The notes below the pieces were generated by a model that saw only the letters and a program-made list of their open reading frames with translations, was not told the DNA's origin and made no database searches. A DNA stretch of 64,000 nucleotides from Thiotrichaceae bacterium. GTDB taxonomy: Bacteria; Pseudomonadota; Gammaproteobacteria; Eutrophobiales; Eutrophobiaceae. The stretch covers positions 19,105 through 83,104 of the forward strand of contig DUBV01000056.1 of the NCBI GenBank assembly GCA_012960105.1. The letters are read 5' to 3'. The position numbers and the translations under genes are program-made. Below, one piece after another: positions 20,207 through 35,950 of this stretch (within the stretch, counting starts at the first letter, position 1; every line of letters starts with the position of its first letter).

Positions 20207-23200
20207 ATGTTAATACTGCATGGCGGTAACGCCCTTTCTGACTTTCGCGTCAATAAACTTCTCTCTGCTTTACAGGATCGTATTCCTGAAATCAGTTCAG
20301 TTCAGGCTCATTTTATCCATTTTGCTGAAACTAACGCTGAACTTGATGAAAAACAACAGATTCAGCTTGATGCCCTGCTTAACTATGGTGCTGCTATTAA
20401 TCTGGATGAAAACTCTTCGTCTGAGTTTATTGTCATTCCACGACCTGGGACTATTTCACCATGGTCGAGTAAGGCAACTGATATTGTGCATAATTCTGGT
20501 CTCGACAAGATTGTACGCATAGAGCGCGGTGTCGCCTATTTGCTGACTTTATCTAATGGATGCAATCTGACGTCAGATCAAATCGAACAAATAAAACCTT
20601 TACTGCATGACCGTATGACCGATGTGGTAATTCTAGAGGAGCAGGAAGCAAGTGCCCTATTTTCTACCGCTGAACCTGCTACATTAGAACATGTTGATAT
20701 TCTTGCTGGTGGTAAACCTGCTCTAGAGAAAGCAAATTCTGAAATGGGTTTGGCTTTATCTGATGTAGAAATCGACTATTTGCTTTCATCCTTTGAAAAA
20801 TTACAACGTAATCCAACTGACGTTGAGTTGATGATGTTTGCTCAGGCAAATTCAGAACATTGTCGCCACAAGATATTTAATGCGGAATGGACGATTGATG
20901 GAGAGAAAAAAGAAGATTCTCTATTCGAGATGATCCGACAAACACATCGAGAAAACCCAGGCAATGTGCTATCGGCTTATCATGATAACGCTGCCGTTAT
21001 GGCAGGTTACAAAGGCCAACGTTTTTTTACTGATCCCGAACAAAATCAATATGGGTATAAAGACGAAGGTATTCATATCCTAATGAAAGTGGAAACACAT
21101 AATCATCCAACAGCAATATCACCTTATCCGGGTGCCGCAACCGGTTCTGGTGGAGAAATACGTGATGAAGCTGCAACTGGACGTGGAGCAAAACCGAAAG
21201 CTGGTTTAAGTGGTTTTGCTGTGTCTAATTTAAAAATTCCTGATTTCGAACAAGCTTGGGAAAAAGATAATGGCAAACCGGAACGCATAGTCTCGGCACT
21301 GGATATTATGATTGAAGGTCCGATTGGTTCGGCTTCTTATAATAATGAATTTGGTCGCCCTGCTTTATGCGGATATTTCCGCACTTACGAACAACGCCAA
21401 TCTGAATCTATTATTCACGGATATCATAAACCGATCATGCTTGCCGGTGGTTACGGCATGATACGTGATGGACATGTCGATAAACTCGATATCCCTGCAG
21501 GTGCCAAGTTGGTTGTACTCGGTGGCCCTGCTATGTTGATTGGTCTTGGCGGCGGTGCTGCGTCATCGATGGCATCAGGTACCAGTGATGCTTCTTTAGA
21601 TTTTGCATCCGTTCAACGTGATAACGCCGAGATGGAACGTCGTTGTCAGGAAGTCGTTGATCGATGTTGGTCTCTAGGTGAAAACAATCCGATATTAAGT
21701 ATTCATGATGTGGGTGCCGGCGGTCTTTCCAATGCGATGCCGGAGTTAGTCAGCGCCAGTGATCGTGGAGCACAACTTGAATTGCGTGAGATACCCAATG
21801 ATGAACCGGGCATGTCTCCTATGGGAGTTTGGTGTAATGAATCTCAAGAACGCTATGTACTGGCAATCAATCCCGAACAATTAGATACATTTATTAATTT
21901 CTGTAAACGAGAACGTGCGCTTTATGCGGTACTTGGTGAAGCTACTAAAAATGAACAATTAATATTAAACGATTCGCATTTTAATAATAAGTCGATCGAT
22001 ATTCCGATGTCTGTGTTACTTGGTAAGATGCCAAGTATTAAACGTAGTGCCCATAACGAAGACAATACTTCAGAAAACAAAACAGTAGATTTTGATACTT
22101 CGTCATTAGATTTAGAAGAAACCATTGATCGTATTTTACATCTACCCACTGTCGCCAGTAAAAACTTTTTAATCACCATTGGTGATCGTTCTATTTCAGG
22201 CTTAGTTGTTCGTGATCAAATGGTCGGCCCTTGGCAAGTACCAGTTGCAGATTGTGCGGTAACTAGTTCTTCTTATTTTGATTATATTGGTGAAGCGATG
22301 GCACTAGGCGAACGCACTCCTATCGCTATTAATAATGCACCAGCTTCTGGCCGCATGGCAATTGCTGAAGCGATCATGAATATTTCAGCAGCACGTATTC
22401 TTAAACTTGGTGATATTGCTTTGTCAGCAAACTGGATGGCCGCCTGTGGTGAACCAAAGCAAGATGCGAAATTATATGCCACAGTTTCCGCCGTCAGTCA
22501 GTTAAGTAAAGAATTGGGAATTGCTATTCCTGTCGGTAAAGATTCTTTATCAATGAATACAGTTTGGTCAGATGATGGCAGAGAAAAACGCGTCACCTCA
22601 CCGTTATCTTTAAATATTACTGCATTCGCCCGCGTTGCTGATGTACGGCAATCATTAACGCCGCAGTTAATTCAAGATGATGATTCAGTATTGTTATATA
22701 TCGACTTGGTTAATGGAAAACAACGTCTCGGCGGTTCGGCTCTTTGTCAGGTTTATGATGAAGTAGGCAATGAAACCCCTGATTTAGATAACAGTAAAAA
22801 TTTAATCGCTTTCTTCCAATCAATTCAAATACTCAACGAGTCCGATTTAATACTTGCTTATCATGATCGTTCTGATGGCGGTTTGTTTGTTACCTTAGCT
22901 GAAATGGCATTTGCTGGTCATACAGGAATTAATGTCGATATTAATTCAAATGATTTAATCGCCAGCTTATTTAATGAAGAACTCGGTGCTGTTATTCAAA
23001 TCAAGAAAGAACATGAAGAAAGTGTTAAGCAAACTTTTGTTGATGCAGGTCTTAATGAACAAGCAATTCAAAGCGTAGCTGTATTAAATAACAATTATAA
23101 ATTTAATCTTAAACATAATGCGGAAGATATATTAAGTTCTGAAGTAGATGAATTACATCAAAAATGGTCTGCAACCAGTTATCAAATTCAAGCACTTCGT

Positions 23201-24076
23201 GATAACCCAGAATGTGCAAAACAGGAATTTGATCTTATTTCAGATAAAAATAATAACGGATTATTTCTAGAGACAAGCTTTGAACTTGACGCTAATCCTA
23301 TCGCTAATATTAATACCGGCGCGAAACCTAAGATGGCGATACTGCGTGAACAAGGTGTTAATGGGCAGATAGAAATGGCAGCTGCGTTTGATCGTGCGGG
23401 CTTTGAATGTATCGATATACATATGCAGGATTTAATTGATGGCCAGATAACTCTCGAATCGTTTAATGGCTTAGTCGCTTGTGGTGGTTTTTCTTATGGC
23501 GACGTACTTGGTGCCGGTGGCGGCTGGGCAAAAACCATTTTATATAATGATACCTTAAGTAAAATGTTCGAAACATTTTTTAATCGTACTGATACTTTTT
23601 CGCTTGGTGTCTGTAATGGTTGTCAAATGATGTCACAGCTACGTGATTTAATTCCCGGAGCATCTTCATGGCCTGATTTCCTACGAAATCAATCAGAACA
23701 ATTTGAGGCTCGATTAGTTATGGTTGAAGTCATGGAGTCTCCATCTATATTATTTAAAGATATGGCGGGTTCAAAAATACCAGTTGTTGTCGCCCATGGT
23801 GAAGGACGTATTTCAAATTTAGCAAGCAATGCCCAAGCAAGCTTACGTTTTATTGATAACTCCGGTATAACAACACAATCCTATCCATTAAATCCAAATG
23901 GCTCTGAAAATGGCCTCACCGGTTTCAGTAATGAAGATGGTCGTATTTCTATCATGATGCCGCATCCTGAACGCGTATTCCTCAGTAAGCAGTTCTCTTC
24001 CTTATCTCCAGCTTGGAATAATGAATATAGCCCGTGGATGAAGATGTTCTTGAATGCTAGAAACTGGTTAGACTAA
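20207..24076 (+). CDS. purL: Phosphoribosylformylglycinamidine synthase (large PurL)
   Basis: Converts FGAR and glutamine to FGAM in purine synthesis. The 1289 residues contain the N-terminal PurS-like domain, a linker, two AIR-synthase-related halves and a C-terminal glutaminase. In the first half the H-N-H-P-T-A motif and [11 protein letters not shown] are clear. The class I amidotransferase has its nucleophile in L-G-V-C-N-G-C-Q and its His/Glu in M-P-H-P-E-R. The length equals the gammaproteobacterial form (about 1295). The start matches the family N-terminus, L-x-G-x-x-A-L-S-x-F-R-x-N-K-L. Confidence 0.98.
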   Translation: MLILHGGNALSDFRVNKLLSALQDRIPEISSVQAHFIHFAETNAELDEKQQIQLDALLNYGAAINLDENSSSEFIVIPRPGTISPWSSKATDIVHNSGLDKIVRIERGVAYLLTLSNGCNLTSDQIEQIKPLLHDRMTDVVILEEQEASALFSTAEPATLEHVDILAGGKPALEKANSEMGLALSDVEIDYLLSSFEKLQRNPTDVELMMFAQANSEHCRHKIFNAEWTIDGEKKEDSLFEMIRQTHRENPGNVLSAYHDNAAVMAGYKGQRFFTDPEQNQYGYKDEGIHILMKVETHNHPTAISPYPGAATGSGGEIRDEAATGRGAKPKAGLSGFAVSNLKIPDFEQAWEKDNGKPERIVSALDIMIEGPIGSASYNNEFGRPALCGYFRTYEQRQSESIIHGYHKPIMLAGGYGMIRDGHVDKLDIPAGAKLVVLGGPAMLIGLGGGAASSMASGTSDASLDFASVQRDNAEMERRCQEVVDRCWSLGENNPILSIHDVGAGGLSNAMPELVSASDRGAQLELREIPNDEPGMSPMGVWCNESQERYVLAINPEQLDTFINFCKRERALYAVLGEATKNEQLILNDSHFNNKSIDIPMSVLLGKMPSIKRSAHNEDNTSENKTVDFDTSSLDLEETIDRILHLPTVASKNFLITIGDRSISGLVVRDQMVGPWQVPVADCAVTSSSYFDYIGEAMALGERTPIAINNAPASGRMAIAEAIMNISAARILKLGDIALSANWMAACGEPKQDAKLYATVSAVSQLSKELGIAIPVGKDSLSMNTVWSDDGREKRVTSPLSLNITAFARVADVRQSLTPQLIQDDDSVLLYIDLVNGKQRLGGSALCQVYDEVGNETPDLDNSKNLIAFFQSIQILNESDLILAYHDRSDGGLFVTLAEMAFAGHTGINVDINSNDLIASLFNEELGAVIQIKKEHEESVKQTFVDAGLNEQAIQSVAVLNNNYKFNLKHNAEDILSSEVDELHQKWSATSYQIQALRDNPECAKQEFDLISDKNNNGLFLETSFELDANPIANINTGAKPKMAILREQGVNGQIEMAAAFDRAGFECIDIHMQDLIDGQITLESFNGLVACGGFSYGDVLGAGGGWAKTILYNDTLSKMFETFFNRTDTFSLGVCNGCQMMSQLRDLIPGASSWPDFLRNQSEQFEARLVMVEVMESPSILFKDMAGSKIPVVVAHGEGRISNLASNAQASLRFIDNSGITTQSYPLNPNGSENGLTGFSNEDGRISIMMPHPERVFLSKQFSSLSPAWNNEYSPWMKMFLNARNWLD

Positions 24077-24171
24077 ACAGCTTGTAGTATTTACTAACAG
24101 GATCGCCTGACATTGATCTGCCTATAAGTTAGACTAGTTTGATTTAATTAATGCTGGTTGCGTCTTGCGCC

Positions 24172-24726
24172 ATGAAAAAGTCATCGAAAAAACCTTCAAA
24201 CATATCAGAAGAAGACAGTGCCATATTTAGAGCAGCGGTAGGTAATATAAAACCGTTGCAACAAGATAGTATTGTTATCAACAAACCCAAACCTTCAGTA
24301 CCTCCTGCTAGACACGAAAAAGATGAACGTCCGCAAATGCAAGCCCTGATTGATAGTGAGTACGATGAGAACTTACTAGAAAGAGGTGATGAACTTTTAT
24401 TTTCCAGACCTGGCGTTCAGAAAGCAACCTTCCGAAAGTTACGACGAGGTCAATTTACTATTGAAGATGAACTCGACCTGCATGGCTTAACTGTTGAGAT
24501 GGCACGAACAGTATTATCTGATTTTCTAGTTGATTGTCACATGCAATCACTCCGTTGCGTACAAATCATCCATGGCAAAGGCATAGGCTCTGAAAAAAAA
24601 CAACCGATCATAAAAAATAAAGTTAATAATTGGTTACGTCAAAGAGATGATGTTATGGCCTTTTGTTCCGCACAACAAAGAGATGGTGGCACTGGTGCTA
24701 TTTATTTATTATTAAAACGAAATTAA
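24172..24726 (+). CDS. Smr-domain protein (SmrA/SmrB type)
   Basis: About 184 residues with a polar N-terminal half and a C-terminal Smr domain: E-D-E-L-D-L-H-G-L-T, then I-I-H-G-K-G-I-G-S and G-G-T-G-A-I-Y-L-L-L-K. Smr domains are nucleases. E. coli SmrB cleaves mRNA at collided ribosomes, while SmrA is less well understood. I prefer the ATG at 24172 (M-K-K-S-S-K-K-P); an in-frame ATG at 24151 adds seven residues. The frameshifted kinase begins 6 bp downstream on the same strand. SmrA against SmrB is not resolved. Confidence 0.85.
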   Translation: MKKSSKKPSNISEEDSAIFRAAVGNIKPLQQDSIVINKPKPSVPPARHEKDERPQMQALIDSEYDENLLERGDELLFSRPGVQKATFRKLRRGQFTIEDELDLHGLTVEMARTVLSDFLVDCHMQSLRCVQIIHGKGIGSEKKQPIIKNKVNNWLRQRDDVMAFCSAQQRDGGTGAIYLLLKRN

Positions 24727-24732
24727 TACGCT

Positions 24733-25353
24733 ATGAAACTAGCAGAAACAATTATACGTTTGAAAAATGATAATGTTCAACAGCAAAGTGTTATAAGAAT
24801 TATTATGCTGTGTTTTTTAACCAGCTATTTTTATATTTTTAGAGATTCTATTGAACAGTTCGACTGTGTTTTAAAGACTTGCATGGGATCATTTGTTTTT
24901 GCTTTCATAGTACTTCTCTGCTTTAACTCAGCTATAAAACAATCAGTTATTTTTAAAGTGACAACTGCCTTTTTAGACATGGCCATACTGACATACATGA
25001 TATATTTATCTAACGATGCCGGTTCGCCATTAATCTTATTATACCTATGGATTACTTTTGGCAATGGTCTTCGCTTTGGGAAAATACTACTATTAGTAAG
25101 TAACATATTTAGCATCATTAGTTTTAGCATCGTCATATACTTTAGTGCGTTCTGGCAAGAACAAAAAAAACGGGCTTATGGTTTCTTTATTATTACCATT
25201 GCACTCTCTTTATATATTTCACTACTGATCTCTAAACTTCACAGTGCAGTAGAATCTGCCAACGAAGCGAAAAGTCAGTTTCTTGCCCACATGAGTCATG
25301 AAATCCGCACGCCAGTTAATGGCATTATCGGCATGAGTTCTTTAACTCTCTAA
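24733..25353 (+). CDS. RpfC-like hybrid histidine kinase, N-terminal part (frameshifted)
   Basis: This 206-residue open frame has about five to six transmembrane helices (roughly 22-165), including a segment [14 protein letters not shown] that closely resembles the membrane domain of the DSF sensor RpfC. It then enters a HisKA domain with the phospho-accepting H189 in [10 protein letters not shown]. It ends at a TAA (25351-25353) just inside HisKA. The rest of the kinase continues immediately in another frame up to 26770. As read, this piece has no ATPase domain and cannot be a working kinase. The RpfC likeness is from memory. Confidence 0.8.
   Translation: MKLAETIIRLKNDNVQQQSVIRIIMLCFLTSYFYIFRDSIEQFDCVLKTCMGSFVFAFIVLLCFNSAIKQSVIFKVTTAFLDMAILTYMIYLSNDAGSPLILLYLWITFGNGLRFGKILLLVSNIFSIISFSIVIYFSAFWQEQKKRAYGFFIITIALSLYISLLISKLHSAVESANEAKSQFLAHMSHEIRTPVNGIIGMSSLTL
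25346..25351 (+). other. Frameshift site: CT repeat in the kinase HisKA domain
   Basis: The sequence here is (CT)3 followed by AAAACAAC. With (CT)3 the frame reads T-L-stop. With one more CT unit it reads T-L-S-K-T-T-L-D and runs through [28 protein letters not shown] in two short blocks, which is normal HisKA sequence. A 2-nt contraction therefore explains the break. It could be a real mutation, a reversible slippage site or a sequencing error. Confidence 0.75.
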
Positions 25354-25438
25354 AACAACACTGGACAGCAGACAAACGGATTATGCATTTACGATTTATG
25401 CTTCAGCAAATACACTACTATCATTAATCAATGACATT

Positions 25439-26770
25439 TTGGACATTTCAAAGATAGAAGCTGGCAAAGCCACGATTGAGATGATTGATTTTGATCTGCA
25501 TGCCTTGATAAGAACAACGTCATTAATGTTAGCACCTCAGGCTGAAAATAAAGGCGTAGATTTTAATATTCATATTGCTGACGATGTTCCTTCACACTTA
25601 AACGGTAATGAACAATACATACGACAAATATTAATTAACTTAATTGGTAATGCAGTAAAGTTTACTAGTGAAGGCTCTATAACCGTTAAAGTATCATCTA
25701 TAGCGACAGCAGAAAATAAAATAAAAATAAATTTTGAGATTATTGATACCGGCATTGGTATTCCCGATGAATACAAACCAACTCTGATCGATATCTTTAC
25801 TCTATCCGATGAATCGACTACACGAAAATTTGATGGTAGCGGCTTAGGTATGACCATTGCCAAAAAATTAGTAGAAAGCATGCATGGTAATATTGACTTT
25901 ACTAGTAAGCTTGGTGAAGGTTCCATATTCTGGTTTGAAATTGAATTTTCTCAACAGGAAATACTAACTAAAAAAAGTAATGAAGATATTAATTTTAACC
26001 CACAATTAGCCAGTAACGTTAATAGCAAAACAAATAACTGGTTTAATATACTTGTTGGTGAAGACAATGAAACTAATCAACTTGTTATTAAAAGCATACT
26101 TGAATATGCAAATCATCAAATTACTTTAGCCAACAATGGTAGAGAAGCGCTAGACTTTCTTAAAGATGAATCTTACGACCTTATTATACTTGATATGCAG
26201 ATGCCGGTAATGGGAGGCATAGAAGCGGCTAAGCTATTTCACTCTACGTATCCTAACAACAACACCCCCATTTTAATATTAACCGCTAATGCTACTACCG
26301 AAGCAATAGATGCATGTAAAGAAGTTAATGTTGAAGGCTACTTAACAAAACCGGTCAAACCTGAAATATTATTAAGTACGATTGCATCCTTAGTAGAAAA
26401 TAGTCGCGCTGTTGAAGCAACATCAGTTATAGATCCTGCAGTATTGGATCAATTATCTTCTATGTCAAAAACACAAGGCTTTATGAAAAAGCTTATCGAA
26501 GGTTATATCAATGATTCAGAAACCAAGATAAAAAACATACGTTTATCTGCAAAAACAACTAATCATGCTGAAACAGCCGACATCGTTCATTCTCTGGATG
26601 GAAGCTCAAGCTCAGTAGGTGCAAATGTGTTGGCAACCCATGTTCATGCTCTAACAATAACGCTGAAAGAAAAAAACGAAGCATTAAGCCAGAAGAAGAT
26701 ACAAAAAATAGAATCTATTTTTGAACAAACAAAAATAGCACTAACTTCGTATTTAAAGAAGTCTAAATAG
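25439..26770 (+). CDS. RpfC-like hybrid histidine kinase, catalytic-REC-Hpt part
   Basis: The C-terminal continuation of the split kinase. In-frame homology really begins at about 25349; the TTG at 25439 (D-I-S-K-I-E-A-G) is only the first usual start. Domains in order: end of HisKA; HATPase with N-box [10 protein letters not shown]1 D-T-G-I-G-I-P and G2 G-S-G-L-G-M; receiver domain with E-D-N and the phospho-Asp in L-D-M-Q-M-P; and a C-terminal Hpt-like domain with [13 protein letters not shown]. This HisKA-HATPase-REC-Hpt order is that of RpfC and other phosphorelay kinases. The frame is otherwise undamaged. The end overlaps ispF by 8 bp, tail to tail. Confidence 0.82.
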   Translation: MDISKIEAGKATIEMIDFDLHALIRTTSLMLAPQAENKGVDFNIHIADDVPSHLNGNEQYIRQILINLIGNAVKFTSEGSITVKVSSIATAENKIKINFEIIDTGIGIPDEYKPTLIDIFTLSDESTTRKFDGSGLGMTIAKKLVESMHGNIDFTSKLGEGSIFWFEIEFSQQEILTKKSNEDINFNPQLASNVNSKTNNWFNILVGEDNETNQLVIKSILEYANHQITLANNGREALDFLKDESYDLIILDMQMPVMGGIEAAKLFHSTYPNNNTPILILTANATTEAIDACKEVNVEGYLTKPVKPEILLSTIASLVENSRAVEATSVIDPAVLDQLSSMSKTQGFMKKLIEGYINDSETKIKNIRLSAKTTNHAETADIVHSLDGSSSSVGANVLATHVHALTITLKEKNEALSQKKIQKIESIFEQTKIALTSYLKKSK

Positions 26771-27236
26771 AATTTAATAGCACGACTGCATGAGCAGCAA
26801 TACCTTCCCCTAAACCAACGAAGCCCATTTTTTCAGTGGTCGTCGCTTTGATATTAAGATTATCAACACTCGTATTTAAATCAGCAGCCAGATTTTCTCT
26901 CATTGACGCTATATGCCCAGCCATCTTTGGCGCTTGTGCCAAAATAGTAATGTCAGCATTACCTAGCTCATAATTCTTTTCTTGCATCAATGTAGCTATA
27001 TGTTTCAAAAGAATTCGACTATCAACATTTTTTAATTCTGGGTCTGTATCAGGGAAATGATTGCCTATATCACCTAAACATAAAGCACCGAGAATAGCAT
27101 CACATAAGGCATGTATAACCGCATCCGCATCCGAATGACCTTCCAAACCTTTTTCGTAAGGAATAGTAACCCCACCCAAGATCAAAAGTCGGTCTTCGAC
27201 AAGACGGTGCACATCATATCCGTGTCCTATTCGCAT
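26763..27236 (-). CDS. ispF: 2-C-methyl-D-erythritol 2,4-cyclodiphosphate synthase
   Basis: MEP-pathway enzyme forming the cyclic diphosphate and releasing CMP. The zinc ligands D8 and H10 are in G-Y-D-V-H-R-L. The family stretch [14 protein letters not shown] follows at about 34-47, and the C-terminal region has T-T-E-K-M-G-F-V-G. At 157 residues it is typical. It lies 2 bp after ispD. Its 3' end overlaps the split kinase gene by 8 bp in the convergent direction. Confidence 0.97.
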   Translation of the reverse strand: MRIGHGYDVHRLVEDRLLILGGVTIPYEKGLEGHSDADAVIHALCDAILGALCLGDIGNHFPDTDPELKNVDSRILLKHIATLMQEKNYELGNADITILAQAPKMAGHIASMRENLAADLNTSVDNLNIKATTTEKMGFVGLGEGIAAHAVVLLNSI

Positions 27237-27238
27237 CT

Positions 27239-27940
27239 TTATGTTATCTCATTTAAAAATAATTCGAGGTACTGAAGGTCATCTTTATGGGTTACTTTTA
27301 TATTTTCTTGATGCCCTTGTACAAGCAGTGGTTTATAACCCGATAACTCCATTGCCATCGCTTCATCAGTGACGACAATATTATCTTTCAGTATTTTTTC
27401 AATTGCCGAATATAGTTTCCCATATTTAAACATCTGCGGTGTTTGTGCATGCCAAAGCGATTCACGTTCAACCGTTTCTACAATCTCAGCCGATTCATTT
27501 GCTCGCTTCATCGTATCTCGACAAGGTAAGGCTAATATTCCACCGACTTCATGTGTACGCAGTTCAATCATTAATCTATCGATAGCTGATTGATTCAAAC
27601 AAGGTCTTGCTGCGTCATGAACTAATACCCAATCATTACCTTCGGCTTTATCTTGCAATACTTGCAAACCATTAGCCACTGAATGATATCGTTCAACACC
27701 GCCAGGTGCGGTAATGACTTTGTCACGCTTTGCTATATCAAGACTTGGCCAATATTCATCTTCTTTAGAAATGACAACGACAACAGCCTCTATTTCTTCA
27801 CGATCAAGAAAACAATTGATCGTGTGCTCGAGAATCGTTTTATCTTTTACCGAAATATATTGCTTGGGTTTATCAACCCCCATACGTTTACCAACGCCGG
27901 CAGCAGGTATCACAACCCAGTATTTTGCGTTATTAGACAT
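27239..27940 (-). CDS. ispD: 2-C-methyl-D-erythritol 4-phosphate cytidylyltransferase
   Basis: Transfers CMP from CTP to MEP in isoprenoid synthesis. The nucleotide-binding N-terminus reads [10 protein letters not shown], followed by K-P-K-Q-Y-I. The V-H-D-A-A-R-P-C motif is at about 103-110 and T-D-E-A-M-A near 191. At 233 residues it is family length. It sits between ftsB and ispF with 5- and 2-bp gaps, as in many gammaproteobacteria. Confidence 0.97.
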   Translation of the reverse strand: MSNNAKYWVVIPAAGVGKRMGVDKPKQYISVKDKTILEHTINCFLDREEIEAVVVVISKEDEYWPSLDIAKRDKVITAPGGVERYHSVANGLQVLQDKAEGNDWVLVHDAARPCLNQSAIDRLMIELRTHEVGGILALPCRDTMKRANESAEIVETVERESLWHAQTPQMFKYGKLYSAIEKILKDNIVVTDEAMAMELSGYKPLLVQGHQENIKVTHKDDLQYLELFLNEIT

Positions 27941-27945
27941 GTGTT

Positions 27946-28242
27946 CTAATTTGAACTGGCTTGAGAGCCGGAATAATCAATGATGCGATAAAAGGTTTCA
28001 TCGTATTTGATCATTCCCATTTCACTTCGTGCTCTTTCTTCGATAGCTTCCTGACCTTGTTTAAGATCGCGTACTTCTGCAGCTAATGAAAGATTACGTT
28101 CTTTAAGGTTTTGGTTTTCCTGTTCAACTTGACTGATTTGTTTTTCCAGATGATGCACTTCCGTCATACTGCCATTGCCGAACCATAATCGGTACTGCAA
28201 GAGTACTAGCAATAAAACAAAAAGTGCGGTGCTTATTCTCAT
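27946..28242 (-). CDS. ftsB: Cell-division protein FtsB
   Basis: Small bitopic divisome protein that joins FtsL and FtsQ at midcell. A short cytoplasmic start is followed by a transmembrane helix (about 5-22) and a periplasmic coiled coil (about 29-70, rich in E/Q/L with N-L-K-E-R-N). A short tail contains E-E-R-A-R-S-E-M-G-M-I-K, typical of FtsB/DivIC. At 98 residues and between eno and ispD, it has the standard context for the gene. Confidence 0.93.
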   Translation of the reverse strand: MRISTALFVLLLVLLQYRLWFGNGSMTEVHHLEKQISQVEQENQNLKERNLSLAAEVRDLKQGQEAIEERARSEMGMIKYDETFYRIIDYSGSQASSN

Positions 28243-28270
28243 CTAGAAAAAATAAACCTCTTCTTAAAAG

Positions 28271-29572
<1,302 letters not shown>

Positions 29573-29624
29573 CTAAATATATATAATTCGATTATTTTTT
29601 TAATGTTTCTATGAATCTTTAAGT

Positions 29625-32127
<2,503 letters not shown>

Positions 32128-32309
32128 TTAGAGGGAGTAATGCTATCCGGTTTAGGCCAACCGGTTTTTGGGGTAAAAAGTCGCCTAAATAACTTCATAT
32201 TCAGGGGAAATAAGACTACCAGAATAGTGGACAAGACACCATCGAAGAACGGCTTATTTTCAAAATAAGAATTGCTCTGTTTGAGAACTAAAAATCAAAT
32301 GCTTCTGTA

Positions 32310-34118
32310 TCAATGACTAACAACCCGATAATGTTTTTCTATATCTTCCTGCGTCAAGATACCGAATATGCGGTCGGCGGAATGGCCTAGCTTTCTGATG
32401 ACGTAGAGTGCTTCAACCTCAGATTCATTTAATAACTGCTGTGCATGCTGTAAGGTCGATTCGATCCTAACCTGTCCTAATTGTCGTCGTTTGGCAGGGA
32501 TCTCTAACAATTCAATTTCTTCATCGTTATTTTCTTCTAAATGCCGTGCTAAATCTGTGGCAGGCATAAGCTGATTGCCTTCTTCTCGGCGGATTAATAA
32601 CCAGTCTGGAGCCTCTTTTAAGTGAGCAGTCGCTACCGATCTCTGAATTACCGGTTCGGTGATGACATAAGCCTTATTCATAACAGATTCAACACCGATA
32701 CGTCTTAATGACTGTGCGATAGGATCATTACGATAATCGAGACCGATTCCTCTGAACTGAGATAAAAAGATAGAATCACTTTTAAACAATTCACGTGCTG
32801 CAAGGTTAGCGCTAACTATCGCTAACATGCCGGGGAATATAATATTCTGATTTCCTGTCAGTTCGAGTAAAGCAAGCAAGGCTGCCAATGGTGCTTGTAA
32901 TGTCGCGCTCATCATCGCCCCCATACCCAACATGGTATAGAGTCCTGCATCGGAAAAATTGCCGTTAATCATTTCTACGAACTTGCCGAAAATACCGCCA
33001 GCCAGCGCACCTATGAATATAGCGGGGCCAATCAAGCCCGCAGGAATACTGAAACCAATGCATAACGATGTCGCAATAATTTTTGCGAAGAGAATAATCA
33101 ATAAACTAATGACAGCTATGTCACCCAAGATTGCCGCATTCACAGTGTCATAACCAATGCTCATGACTTCAGGGCTAATTAAGGCGATTAAGCCAACACC
33201 AAATCCTGCAAGCGACATGCGCCACCAAATAGCCATCTTTTTACCGAATTTGGTCATCGTACGAGTTAGCCTGATAAAGAAGGCTGCGAGTCCGCCAATG
33301 AATATCCCCATAAATACAATAATGGGTAACTCATAAAATGATTCAAGATCGAGAGCATAAACTGTAAATACTGGTTTATCTCCGAAAACAAGCAGGCTAA
33401 TAGCTGTTGCACTAACTGCGGATAATATAACCGGCGTGAAACCGGTAATGGTATATTCCATTAGTATTACTTCCATGGCGAATACCACTCCGGCCAGTGG
33501 TGTATTAAAAGAAGCCGCAATGGCCGCCGCCGCACCACAGCCCACCAAGGTGCGAATGCTGTTATTAGGTAAATGTAGATATTGGCCCAATAAACTGGCA
33601 CTACCCGCGCCTAAATGCACACTCGGGCCTTCGCGACCAACAGATTGTCCAGAAACGATGGCTATGGTGGCTCCGACAAATTGCAAAAGTAAATTTCTTA
33701 GCGGTAAATTACCTTCGTGGTAGGACAAACGTTCGAGGACATGAATGACGCCCACTCGTAATGGTACTTTGGAAACAAAATAGAATAATAATCCGAGTAT
33801 TAAACCGCCCGCAGAGGTAATAGCCATGCGAGCTTGCCAACTCAAAGCCTCATAATTTTCAGGATCCGCGTCAGGTAAGAAAAACATTTGACTGTATTCA
33901 GTACTAAAACGGAACAGAATTATGACGCCACCAACGATGAGCCCCGTAACCAAGCCCAATAATGAAAGGGCAAAAAGCGCACGTTTTCCAGCCAAGAGGA
34001 CTCGAATACGTACTAAATATTCCAGTAAAACGTTTATATTCGCCTCCGGTTTATATAAAAATATTCGACCATCGTTAATTTCTGTTGAAAGAATTGTTAG
34101 TGAAATTCGCGCCAACAC
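32310..34118 (-). CDS. ClC-family chloride channel or H+/Cl- antiporter with degenerate CBS region
   Basis: A 602-residue integral membrane protein of the ClC fold. The G-R-E-G-P-S signature with the gating glutamate is clear (about residue 165), and the later selectivity loop is G-F-S-I-P-A-G. The first signature (usually G-S-G-I-P) is not conserved: V-G-V-I-H-V-L-E lies in that area. The last 120 residues look like a weak CBS pair that may sense nucleotides. The true start is uncertain; the first 35 residues are not family-like. Whether it is a channel or an exchanger cannot be decided by reading. Confidence 0.88.
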   Translation of the reverse strand: MLARISLTILSTEINDGRIFLYKPEANINVLLEYLVRIRVLLAGKRALFALSLLGLVTGLIVGGVIILFRFSTEYSQMFFLPDADPENYEALSWQARMAITSAGGLILGLLFYFVSKVPLRVGVIHVLERLSYHEGNLPLRNLLLQFVGATIAIVSGQSVGREGPSVHLGAGSASLLGQYLHLPNNSIRTLVGCGAAAAIAASFNTPLAGVVFAMEVILMEYTITGFTPVILSAVSATAISLLVFGDKPVFTVYALDLESFYELPIIVFMGIFIGGLAAFFIRLTRTMTKFGKKMAIWWRMSLAGFGVGLIALISPEVMSIGYDTVNAAILGDIAVISLLIILFAKIIATSLCIGFSIPAGLIGPAIFIGALAGGIFGKFVEMINGNFSDAGLYTMLGMGAMMSATLQAPLAALLALLELTGNQNIIFPGMLAIVSANLAARELFKSDSIFLSQFRGIGLDYRNDPIAQSLRRIGVESVMNKAYVITEPVIQRSVATAHLKEAPDWLLIRREEGNQLMPATDLARHLEENNDEEIELLEIPAKRRQLGQVRIESTLQHAQQLLNESEVEALYVIRKLGHSADRIFGILTQEDIEKHYRVVSH

Positions 34119-34191
34119 GCTAAAATACGTTCAATTATTCACGACTAATAATAATAAATTATCCTGTGAATATAATAATTTCAACACATTA

Positions 34192-34218
34192 TTGATATAA
34201 CTTTTTGTATTTTATAAT
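34192..34218 (+). promoter_or_regulatory. Candidate promoter of fhs
   Basis: TTGATA at 34192-34197 and a perfect TATAAT at 34213-34218, with 15-bp spacing. Spacing is shorter than the ideal 17, but the hexamers are good and the site lies about 40 bp before the start codon. Confidence 0.4.
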
Positions 34219-34256
34219 AATTTTAGATTAGTTTTACTAGTATTTTGGAGGACGGA

Positions 34257-35930
34257 ATGTCTGATATAGAAATTGCTCAAAAAGCAAAAATGAAACGCAT
34301 CATTGATCTGGCTCAGGATCAATATGGAATAGAAAGTGAACATCTGGAACCTTATGGTCACTATAAAGCAAAATTATCGCTCAACTATATCGATAGTCTT
34401 AAAGACAAAGAGGATGGCAAACTTATTCTTGTCACCGCAGTAAGCCCTACTCCTGCAGGCGAAGGCAAAACCACCACTACCGTTGGTTTGGGTGATGCTA
34501 TGAATCGTATCGGCAAAAAGACCATCATGTGTTTACGCGAACCTTCATTAGGTCCTTGTTTTGGTATGAAAGGCGGCGCCGCTGGCGGCGGTTACTCTCA
34601 AGTCGTACCTATGGAAGATATCAACTTACATTTTACCGGTGACTTCCACGCTATTGGTGTAGCCCACGCATTATTATCTGCCATGATTGATAATCATATT
34701 ACTCAGGGCAATGACCTCGGTATCGATCCTCGACGCATACAATGGAAGCGTGTTGTTGATATGAATGATCGCGCATTACGCAAAATCACTGTTGGTATGG
34801 GTGGCCCTGCTAATGGTTATTTACGCGAAGATGGTTTTGATATCGTCGTTGCTTCAGAAATCATGGCTATCCTATGTTTGGCTACTAGCCGAGCTGATCT
34901 AAAAGAACGTCTGGGACGAATTGTCATTGGTTATAAGAAAGATAACAAAACTGCCATTTATGCACGTGATTTAAAAGCACATGGTGCTATGTCTGCATTA
35001 TTAAAAGATGCTATCAATCCGAACATCGTTCAAACATTAGAAAATAACATCGCCATTATTCATGGCGGTCCGTTTGCTAATATCGCGCACGGTTGTAACA
35101 CGGTTACCGCAACCAAGACCGGTTTGAAACTAGCTGACTATGTCGTTACCGAAGGTGGCTTTGGTGCTGACTTAGGTGCTGAAAAATTCATCGATATTAA
35201 ATCCAGAATGGCGGGTTTAAATCCTGCCGCAGTTGTACTGGTTGCAACCATCCGTGCCATGAAACATCACGGCGGCGTTGCTAAAGCAGATCTCAACAAT
35301 GAAAACCTTGAAGCTCTGGACAAAGGCATGGTTAATATGGAACGCCATATTAAAAACATTCAAGAAGTCTATGGCCTTCCTTGTGTTGTTTGTCTGAATC
35401 ACTTTACTCTCGATTCTGATGCTGAAGTCGATATGTTGATGAAACGATGTGAATCATTAGGTGTTAAAGCAGTAGTATCCAAGCATTGGGCTGACGGTGG
35501 TGCGGGTGCAGAAGACCTGGCTAAAGCAGTGGTTGATGTTGTTGATAACAATCCTGGCACGCATACATATGTTTACGAAGATGATGCTTCTTTATGTGAA
35601 AAAATCGAGGCAGTCTCTACCAAAGTTTATGGTGCAAGCACTGTGACTTACGATCCAAAAGTAAAAAAACAATTGGAAGACTGGAACGAAGAATACGGTT
35701 CTTATCCAATCTGTATGGCTAAGACACAAATGTCATTCTCAACTGATCCAACTGCTATCGGTGCACCGACTGGACATAATGTTCATGTCAGTGAAGTACG
35801 TTTAGCTAATGGTGCCGGTTTCATCGTTGCGATCTGTGGCAACATGATGACTATGCCAGGTTTACCTAAAGTACCTGCGGCAGAACGAATTGATATTGAT
35901 GACGATGGTAATATCACTGGCCTATTTTAA
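34257..35930 (+). CDS. fhs: Formate--tetrahydrofolate ligase
   Basis: ATP-dependent synthesis of 10-formyl-THF from formate. I set the start at ATG 34257 because GGAGG at 34247-34251 is well spaced before it and M-S-D-I-E-I-A-Q matches the family; a TTG four codons upstream overlaps that Shine-Dalgarno. The P-loop-like [11 protein letters not shown] is present, as are long conserved blocks such as F-T-G-D-F-H-A-I and G-P-F-A-N-I-A-H-G. The product is 557 residues. It is monocistronic: its own promoter candidate and a strong terminator (35951) flank it. It supplies one-carbon units alongside glyA and purine synthesis. Confidence 0.98.
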   Translation: MSDIEIAQKAKMKRIIDLAQDQYGIESEHLEPYGHYKAKLSLNYIDSLKDKEDGKLILVTAVSPTPAGEGKTTTTVGLGDAMNRIGKKTIMCLREPSLGPCFGMKGGAAGGGYSQVVPMEDINLHFTGDFHAIGVAHALLSAMIDNHITQGNDLGIDPRRIQWKRVVDMNDRALRKITVGMGGPANGYLREDGFDIVVASEIMAILCLATSRADLKERLGRIVIGYKKDNKTAIYARDLKAHGAMSALLKDAINPNIVQTLENNIAIIHGGPFANIAHGCNTVTATKTGLKLADYVVTEGGFGADLGAEKFIDIKSRMAGLNPAAVVLVATIRAMKHHGGVAKADLNNENLEALDKGMVNMERHIKNIQEVYGLPCVVCLNHFTLDSDAEVDMLMKRCESLGVKAVVSKHWADGGAGAEDLAKAVVDVVDNNPGTHTYVYEDDASLCEKIEAVSTKVYGASTVTYDPKVKKQLEDWNEEYGSYPICMAKTQMSFSTDPTAIGAPTGHNVHVSEVRLANGAGFIVAICGNMMTMPGLPKVPAAERIDIDDDGNITGLF

Positions 35931-35950
35931 AGATATTTTAAATATCGATA

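Noticed and set aside
25439..25441. TTG as the true start of an independent kinase
   Set aside because: Homologous HisKA sequence continues in this frame upstream to about 25349, so the TTG is internal to a split gene.
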